Shown: positions 7,837 through 11,483 of the stretch, piece by piece | Numbering within the stretch: the first letter of the stretch is position 1 | Layout: the number at the start of each line of letters is the position of its first letter | Source of the DNA: Cephalothrix simula | Lineage: Eukaryota > Nemertea > Palaeonemertea > Archinemertea > Cephalotrichidae | Length of the DNA stretch: 11,483 nucleotides | Assembly (NCBI GenBank): GCA_035591015.1 | Contig: JAXIUW010200621.1 | Coordinates: 1-11,483 of the forward strand | Direction: 5' to 3' | Notes under the pieces: model-generated | Databases searched by the model: none | What the model saw: only the letters and a program-made list of their open reading frames with translations | Told to the model about the DNA's origin: nothing | Position numbers and translations under genes: made by a program

Positions 7837-7870
7837 CCTGTATTAAATGTACCCCTGTATTAAATGTACC
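7837..7870 (+). repeat. Exact 17-bp tandem duplication
   Basis: CCTGTATTAAATGTACC occurs twice head to tail. It lies in the intron between the proline-rich and helix-turn-helix exons. A recent slippage event is the simplest reading. Confidence 0.9.
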
Positions 7871-8002
7871 GGTATAGGGCTAATGCTGTTAGGGTGTATG
7901 CATATTGGACCACAGAAGTCGTATCCTATGCTTTGTGTCATGTTTCCTTGTGACCCCTTGTGTCATGCTTTGTGTCTCTTTAGTTTTATTCCTAATATAT
8001 AG

Positions 8003-8257
8003 GTCACATTTAAAACAAGACCAATAGTATCCTGGGATACAAGGAAAAAGGTACTGAAGTTGCGTGCGGAAGGACACAGTACGAGAAAAATAAGGAATGA
8101 ATTGAATATGAACCAGGATTATGTCCCTTGTATTAGGACTATACAGAGAATAGTAAAAAACCCGTTACTAAACGAGTTAAAACGACATGGCCGTGAACCG
8201 GTCATTGACCAAAATTTAAAGGACTATATAGATTATAAATTGAAAAAGAACAGGTAA
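8003..8257 (+). CDS. Plus-strand gene, last exon: Tc1-type HTH domain
   Basis: The acceptor ATTCCTAATATATAG opens 84 codons in phase 0, matching the previous exon, and ends at TAA (8255-8257). The peptide resembles the N-terminal DNA-binding region of Tc1/mariner (IS630 superfamily) transposases. A first helix-turn-helix (SWDTRKKVLKLRAEGHSTRK, then the recognition helix VPCIRTIQRIV) is followed by a basic linker and the start of a second (GREPVIDQNLKDYIDYKL). In transposases a DDE catalytic domain follows, but none is found downstream in the window. The exon could instead end at CAG|GTAATA (8253), splicing out in phase 2. Either the domain was captured by a host gene, or this is the remnant of a broken transposon gene. 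Confidence 0.7.
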   Translation, partial: VTFKTRPIVSWDTRKKVLKLRAEGHSTRKIRNELNMNQDYVPCIRTIQRIVKNPLLNELKRHGREPVIDQNLKDYIDYKLKKNR

Positions 8258-8261
8258 TAAT

Positions 8262-8350
8262 GGGGCCCCGGAATGATAAAAGCTCGTCGCCGGCGACGAG
8301 CGCGACGAGGACCTTTTATGCCCTGTTTTCGCGACGGGACGAGCTTATTC
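8262..8350. repeat. GC-rich palindromic cluster between convergent genes
   Basis: A perfect 20-bp palindrome (GCTCGTCGCC and its complement) occupies 8282-8301. It is nested in a wider hairpin in which ATAAAAG..CTCGTCGC (8276-8290) pairs with GCGACGAGGACCTTTTAT (8302-8319). A third partner, GCGACGGGACGAGCTT (8331-8346), can pair with the same left arm. GGGGCCCC at 8262-8269 is palindromic too. The cluster is far richer in CpG than its surroundings and sits between the probable 3' ends of the two genes. No canonical AATAAA is seen on either strand nearby. Confidence 0.7.
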
Positions 8351-8376
8351 ACTTGTTTGTAGAGCGACGAAATTAG
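8345..8376 (-). CDS. Possible terminal exon of minus-strand gene
   Basis: A minus-strand acceptor (TTTTCACCATTTTGTAG) is followed in phase 1, as the preceding exon requires, by ANFVALQTSE and a TAA stop (8347-8345). The whole visible chain then totals 459 nt, an exact number of codons. The exon is very short and any acceptor would reach a stop quickly by chance, so support is weak. The next exon could equally lie elsewhere. Confidence 0.22.
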
Positions 8377-8414
8377 CTACAAAATGGTGAAAACCGTGAC
8401 ACAATATCAGCTGG

Positions 8415-8439
8415 GCTTATCGATATTAATGCGATAAGC
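8415..8439. repeat. Short hairpin in minus-strand intron
   Basis: GCTTATCG and CGATAAGC form an 8-bp perfect stem around a 9-nt loop. No known function is evident. Confidence 0.5.
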
Positions 8440-8488
8440 AGTCGTAGTGCATAACATTTTTGATTTGTATTAATTTGACACCGCTTAC

Positions 8489-8563
8489 CAATATCACCCG
8501 AACCATCATGTGCTCGTATTCTTTCATTCTTGTTTTCTCCATGATCTTGTATTCTCTTTTCAC
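8489..8563 (-). CDS. Minus-strand gene, exon (KRIQDHGENKNERIRAHDGSGDI)
   Basis: On the minus strand TGTACTTTTTTCAG precedes 75 nt that end at ATTG|GTAAGC. Phase 1 in and 1 out agrees with the preceding exon. The peptide, GEKRIQDHGENKN followed by ERIRAHDGSGDI, is very hydrophilic and highly charged, suggesting a helix or disordered tail. No domain is recognised. It is the last firmly supported exon of this gene in the window. Confidence 0.65.
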
Positions 8564-9065
8564 CTGAAAAAAGTACAGGTAGTTTGGTTAATTTTATTAT
8601 TTTGTTTATTATCTCGAATGTTTGATCAAAACAGTATCAAATGGTCAGGTTTTTTTTGCGGTGTCGACTAAATATGTCAAAGTTCTGCGTACGTTTACTT
8701 AAATCTGAGAAAACCTCATGCAATTGATCATTTAAAACGATTTTGTTTCTTAACTTCTTCGTAAAGTTATGGGGTGAATGAAAGGTACCTACAGTAAGTC
8801 TTTCTTAACCTTAAGAAAAGCAGGGAGCTTATTTCGTTATCATGTGCATACAGTTTGCACCTGATTTTAAATCATGTGCCAATGGTTTTGCACGCGATAT
8901 GAAATCATGTGCATCAAATTTTCTATGTACATGTAGTTCACAAACCCAATGGATAGAATTTTGTACGCTAATTTATAAATTTAATAGTTAATTTTGGAAC
9001 AAACGACGCCCCATACCGTAGCTTGTTCCTCGTATGTAGTAATATAAAAGCTCTCAGTTACTTAC
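8564..9065 (-). other. Intron of minus-strand gene
   Basis: It is bounded on the minus strand by GTAAGTAAC and TTTTTTCAG. It holds a small hairpin at 8801-8818 (TTTCTTAA and TTAAGAAA around CC) and two copies of AAATCATGTGC (about 8870 and 8905). No coding signal is seen. Confidence 0.5.
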
Positions 9066-9128
9066 CTTGTTGATTCTTTAATATTTTATTCAAAAGTATG
9101 CCCTGATCTTTGACCTTTTTTGATAAGT
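9066..9128 (-). CDS. Minus-strand gene, coiled-coil exon
   Basis: Minus-strand TTTTATTTTCAG and CAAG|GTAAGTAAC bound 63 nt, phase 1 in and 1 out. The peptide DLSKKVKDQGILLNKILKNQ continues directly from LNLLVKTVG in the preceding exon, with hydrophobic residues at heptad-like spacing, so a short amphipathic or coiled-coil helix spans the junction. Both splice sites are strong and the phase matches both neighbours. Confidence 0.68.
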
Positions 9129-9987
9129 CTGAAAATAAAAGAATATGATTAAATACTGTGCATGTAATATTATTCACATTTTGTCGGAGTAGTCAAATCG
9201 TCACGAGTTCATGCGTCCATGTAATTAAGATTAGGCCGATTTTCTATTTTTCAGATAAAATGGAGGCCGAGGGGGTCACGGCTGTTTCCCCGGCAGTATG
9301 GTTTATATTGTCCAAATTTCACAAAAGTTAGGGTTAGAGTTATGTTTTTCGGTGCCCGCTTTTACTGAATAATTCATTTCTTGTAATAACGCTGAGAGAA
9401 GCGAGGCGAGAAAAGTTTGACATACCAAGCAATTTCTTTGAAGAAAATGACACATTTAAGATCGGTATTACATATTTTGTCTTCCAAAAATAAAATTTGT
9501 TCGATTCTAACCCGGCAAATGGTTACGTCATTCAAACAGATCCGAACACATGTACAACAGATGAGAAATAGATAAATTAGACATTCATGTAGAGCTTGCG
9601 TTACTCGTATGCGACCAGTTTCCGTTGTTCATTTATTTAATACTAATTTCCTCGACTCCATTGCTTGCATGGGATGATTATACCGCAGAATACATCGACC
9701 CATGCAATTTTGGACCACATAAAGTCAGGATCTTGCAAGAGAGATGCCCTTTTTATTCCAAAATCATGCACTGTACCAGTTTCCGTGGATAGAATAGCCA
9801 TTGTTTTACAAATGATGTCGTGCCAGGAAATTATTTTTACCAATGATATATTCATTATATTAGTCAATGATACTTTTGCAAGAAAAAATTTGATCATAAG
9901 ATCTTTTGCCTAAAAAACCGGAAACTGGTCCTGCACGGAAACTGGTCGCACACGAGTACATTTCTGGATTAGTAATACTTAACTTAC
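9129..9987 (-). other. Intron of minus-strand gene containing a TIR element
   Basis: It is bounded by GTAAGTTAAG and TTTTATTTTCAG on the minus strand. The TIR element at 9604-9956 fills its upstream third. The remaining sequence shows no exon. Confidence 0.5.
9604..9956. mobile_element. 353-bp MITE with 22-bp TIRs and TA flanks
   Basis: The left end (9604-9625, CTCGTATGCGACCAGTTTCC then GT) and the reverse complement of the right end (9935-9956) match at 21 of 22 positions. Both are flanked by TA (9602-9603 and 9957-9958), a plausible TA target duplication. The core word GACCAGTTTCCG recurs inside: a direct copy at 9775-9786 (ACCAGTTTCCGT) and an inverted copy at 9919-9930, 17 bp from the terminal one. 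Such subterminal repeats often bind transposase. Overlapping open frames on both strands of about 80 codons show no transposase features, so it is non-autonomous. Confidence 0.78.
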
Positions 9988-10099
9988 CTCCAACAGTTTT
10001 AACAAGTAAATTAAGTTTCAACTGAGCTTCATCATTGCTTTTATCTTCCACACCTTTCTTGGGGGACAGCATAGGCTCCCCTTGCACATATCGATTTAA
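9988..10099 (-). CDS. Minus-strand gene, exon LNRYVQGEP..LVKTVG
   Basis: Minus-strand TTTATAAATTTTTAG opens 112 nt, phase 0 in and 1 out, ending at a good donor (GGAG|GTAAGTTA). The peptide begins LNRYVQGEPMLSPKKGVEDK and ends LKLNLLVKTVG. An SPKK motif lies in a polar, probably disordered segment, followed by the first turns of the helix that continues in the next exon. The phase agrees with neighbours on both sides. No known domain is recognised. Confidence 0.68.
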
Positions 10100-10518
10100 C
10101 TAAAAATTTATAAACAATATCACTATACAGTGGGTCATTTTAAACGAAACGTTTAGGTTTTATGAAATTGTCAAGTAATGTATAATTCGTATATGTAATT
10201 AATGCAATGGCGGATGAAAATCCCGACAGCGCTCGGCTGACCTAGGGTTCGAACCCACGACCCTCAGATATTATGAATGTCTGCATGAGGACCGTGCGTT
10301 AGACCACGGTAAAATAGGTAAACTTTGCTTAAAACATTAGTTTAATATTTTGGAAATAAAACATAATACTGCACGGTGTTCCAGTCGTCAGGCCCTGAGA
10401 GGTTAGGGTTAGTATGAATGTATGACTTCATAACAACTGATGGCAACTGGAGTATTGGATATAGTATACTCTCGGATGCATGGGGTTGCTGTCAAGTGAA
10501 ATCTAAACTTGTACTCAC
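10100..10518 (-). other. Intron of minus-strand gene containing a SINE head
   Basis: It is bounded by GTGAGTACAAG and AATTTTTAG on the minus strand. Apart from the tRNA-like segment at 10230-10310, nothing coding is seen. Confidence 0.5.
10230..10310 (-). repeat. tRNA-derived SINE head
   Basis: On the minus strand an A-box-like TGGTCTAACGC (about 10307-10297) and a perfect B box within GGGTTCGAACCC (10256-10245) have tRNA-like spacing. The flanks do not close an acceptor stem, so this is a SINE head or tRNA-derived fragment rather than a working tRNA. Its body would extend toward lower coordinates (about 10200). It lies in an intron, in the same orientation as the host gene, and is a different family from the head at 4048-4108. 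Confidence 0.55.
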
Positions 10519-10632
10519 ATATTTTGTCATCTTGTCCTGTTGTGCAAGAGAAGCGCTGGCAACCGTGCAGTTGATGTCATTTGGATTAATGTCATCTTCG
10601 AAGAAAGTTATAGAAAAGTTTTTTCCATTAGC
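10519..10632 (-). CDS. Minus-strand gene, exon ANGKNFSITFFEDD..MTKY
   Basis: Minus-strand TTTTTATTATTTTAACAAG is followed by 38 codons, phase 0 in and 0 out, ending at TAT|GTGAGT. The peptide starts ANGKNFSITFFEDDINPNDI and ends SLAQQDKMTKY. It has a hydrophobic strand-like FSITFF, then acidic residues, then a polar helix. The acceptor tract is weaker than in the other exons of this gene. The phase agrees with the flanking exons. The family is not recognised. Confidence 0.65.
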
Positions 10633-11419
10633 CTTGTTAAAATAATAAAAACATACATATAAATATATGGCCTACAGAGTGCATCAAAAAATTGTTAAAA
10701 TATTTTTCAGAGGGTTATTCAAGCATGAAAATCTTAATTAAAGTGACTGCACTGTTCATAATCTTCATGAGATGGGTTTTGAACAAGCCTGATTATTGTT
10801 GCTTGAAATGTTTATCACACCGAAGCGTGAAGCGCTGAGGTACGATTAACGTTGAAAGCAACATTATGAGGGCTTTTCAAAACCCAATATCTCTAGATAC
10901 TTAGTGATATTATGAGGGAGGTAAAGGCTGATATAGCCTATATCGGCCCACAAGATCCTTCTGTAGCGGTGTACCAGTTGATAGCTACATAAAAGGTATC
11001 CAGTCGATTTTAAAGATACTACTCAAATCCAGCGGGAATTCGCATATTCCTCAAAGTCACCTGAAATACCAACAGCGAACGTTCTGTGGTTCAACGTAAC
11101 CCACTGCTTTGTGGTTTTTCAAAACACCAGGAAATAACCCTTCTTTATATTTATCGTGGTTTCAATTCTAATAGTTGCCTTTCGGAAGATATTGGGCCTA
11201 AAAAATTGTTTTGCATTATTCAAATTTGTGAAATGTCGTTAAACAGCCGTTACGTAAATCTGAATTGACTTAGAAAGTAAGTATTTGTAATAAGGAACAA
11301 TATATAGTTTTCTATCTAGACCTACATCTTTTAAGGCTCTGAACTGTGGAAAAATCTATCACCTGGCGCCCGAGTAATTGAGAAGATAAGTGTTATTTTA
11401 AATGAAAAAGGATACTTAC
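10633..11419 (-). other. Intron of minus-strand gene, no supported content
   Basis: The donor GTAAGTATCC lies at its upstream end. An imperfect 23-bp palindrome at 10926-10948 (GGCTGATATAG and CTATATCGGCC) is the only notable structure. Weak candidate exons near 11060 and 11370 were tested and did not keep the frame. Confidence 0.45.
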
Positions 11420-11483
11420 TTTTCTTTTCGCCACTATGGCTTCTTTCAAGTCTTTAAGAGGGTAAGATTCTAGATTTTCTCTT
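11420..11483 (-). CDS. Minus-strand gene, exon cut by window edge
   Basis: Minus-strand sequence from the edge is open in one frame (ENLESYPLKDLKEAIVAKRK) and ends at a near-perfect donor, AAAA|GTAAGTAT, in phase 0, as the next exon requires. It is a Lys/Glu-rich helical segment. The start of the gene lies beyond the window. Confidence 0.6.

Noticed and set aside
8276-8346. Helitron 3' terminal hairpin
   Set aside because: A strong GC hairpin exists, but no CTRR terminus follows at the right distance on either strand.
9643-9913. Paired open frames on both strands inside the 9604-9956 element
   Set aside because: Neither shows transposase features, and they mirror each other on opposite strands.
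11023-11070. Minus-strand exon after TTGGTATTTCAG
   Set aside because: Every phase meets a stop before or at the only donor-like sequence, so it cannot join the flanking exons.
11330-11385. Minus-strand exon reading VIDFSTVQSLKR
   Set aside because: It would leave phase 1, which does not fit the next exon (phase 0), and its acceptor is weak.
1-11483. CRISPR array, bacterial operon or phage region
   Set aside because: There are no spaced direct repeats of CRISPR type, no Shine-Dalgarno-led ORFs and no dense coding; the splice-site structure is that of an animal genome.

Overview
The window looks like nuclear DNA from an animal, most likely a marine invertebrate; mollusc, brachiopod, hemichordate and cnidarian genomes cannot be told apart here. 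It is AT-rich. It has no dense bacterial-style coding, and its coding signal comes only as short open blocks between good GT/AG splice sites. It also carries a LINE 3' end, tRNA-derived SINE heads, three foldback or TIR-type DNA elements, a minisatellite and a diverged tandem repeat. All gene calls are reading-frame and splice-site reasoning; no homology search was possible.

Layout. Positions 1-1740 show no convincing gene. About 1740-2410 is a diverged tandem repeat of roughly 130-160 bp units. About 2437-2990 is the 3' end of a non-LTR retrotransposon on the minus strand, with a CCHC knuckle, a hairpin-bearing 3' UTR and an AAT-repeat tail. From 3111 to 8257 a plus-strand gene can be assembled from seven exons (3111-3242, 3786-3866, 4373-4435, 6220-6246, 6411-6438, 7545-7741, 8003-8257). 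The phases agree at every junction and give about 260 residues, with the N-terminus outside or unrecognised. The product has an unrecognised N-terminal half, a linker with TPPPPRS repeats and a C-terminal Tc1/mariner-type helix-turn-helix region, with no catalytic domain. Its introns hold a tRNA-derived SINE head, a TA-flanked TIR element (4483-4884), a 38-bp minisatellite (5216-5480) and a 111-bp hairpin element with an 8-bp target duplication (6819-6929).

From the right edge down to about 8489, a minus-strand gene converges on the first. Its exons (11483-11420, 10632-10519, 10099-9988, 9128-9066, 8563-8489, possibly 8376-8345) are phase-compatible and encode a small, charged, partly coiled-coil protein of no recognised family. 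Its introns hold a minus-strand tRNA-derived SINE head and a TA-flanked TIR element (9604-9956). The two genes appear to end tail to tail around a GC-rich palindromic cluster at 8262-8350. Nothing shows that the two genes act together.
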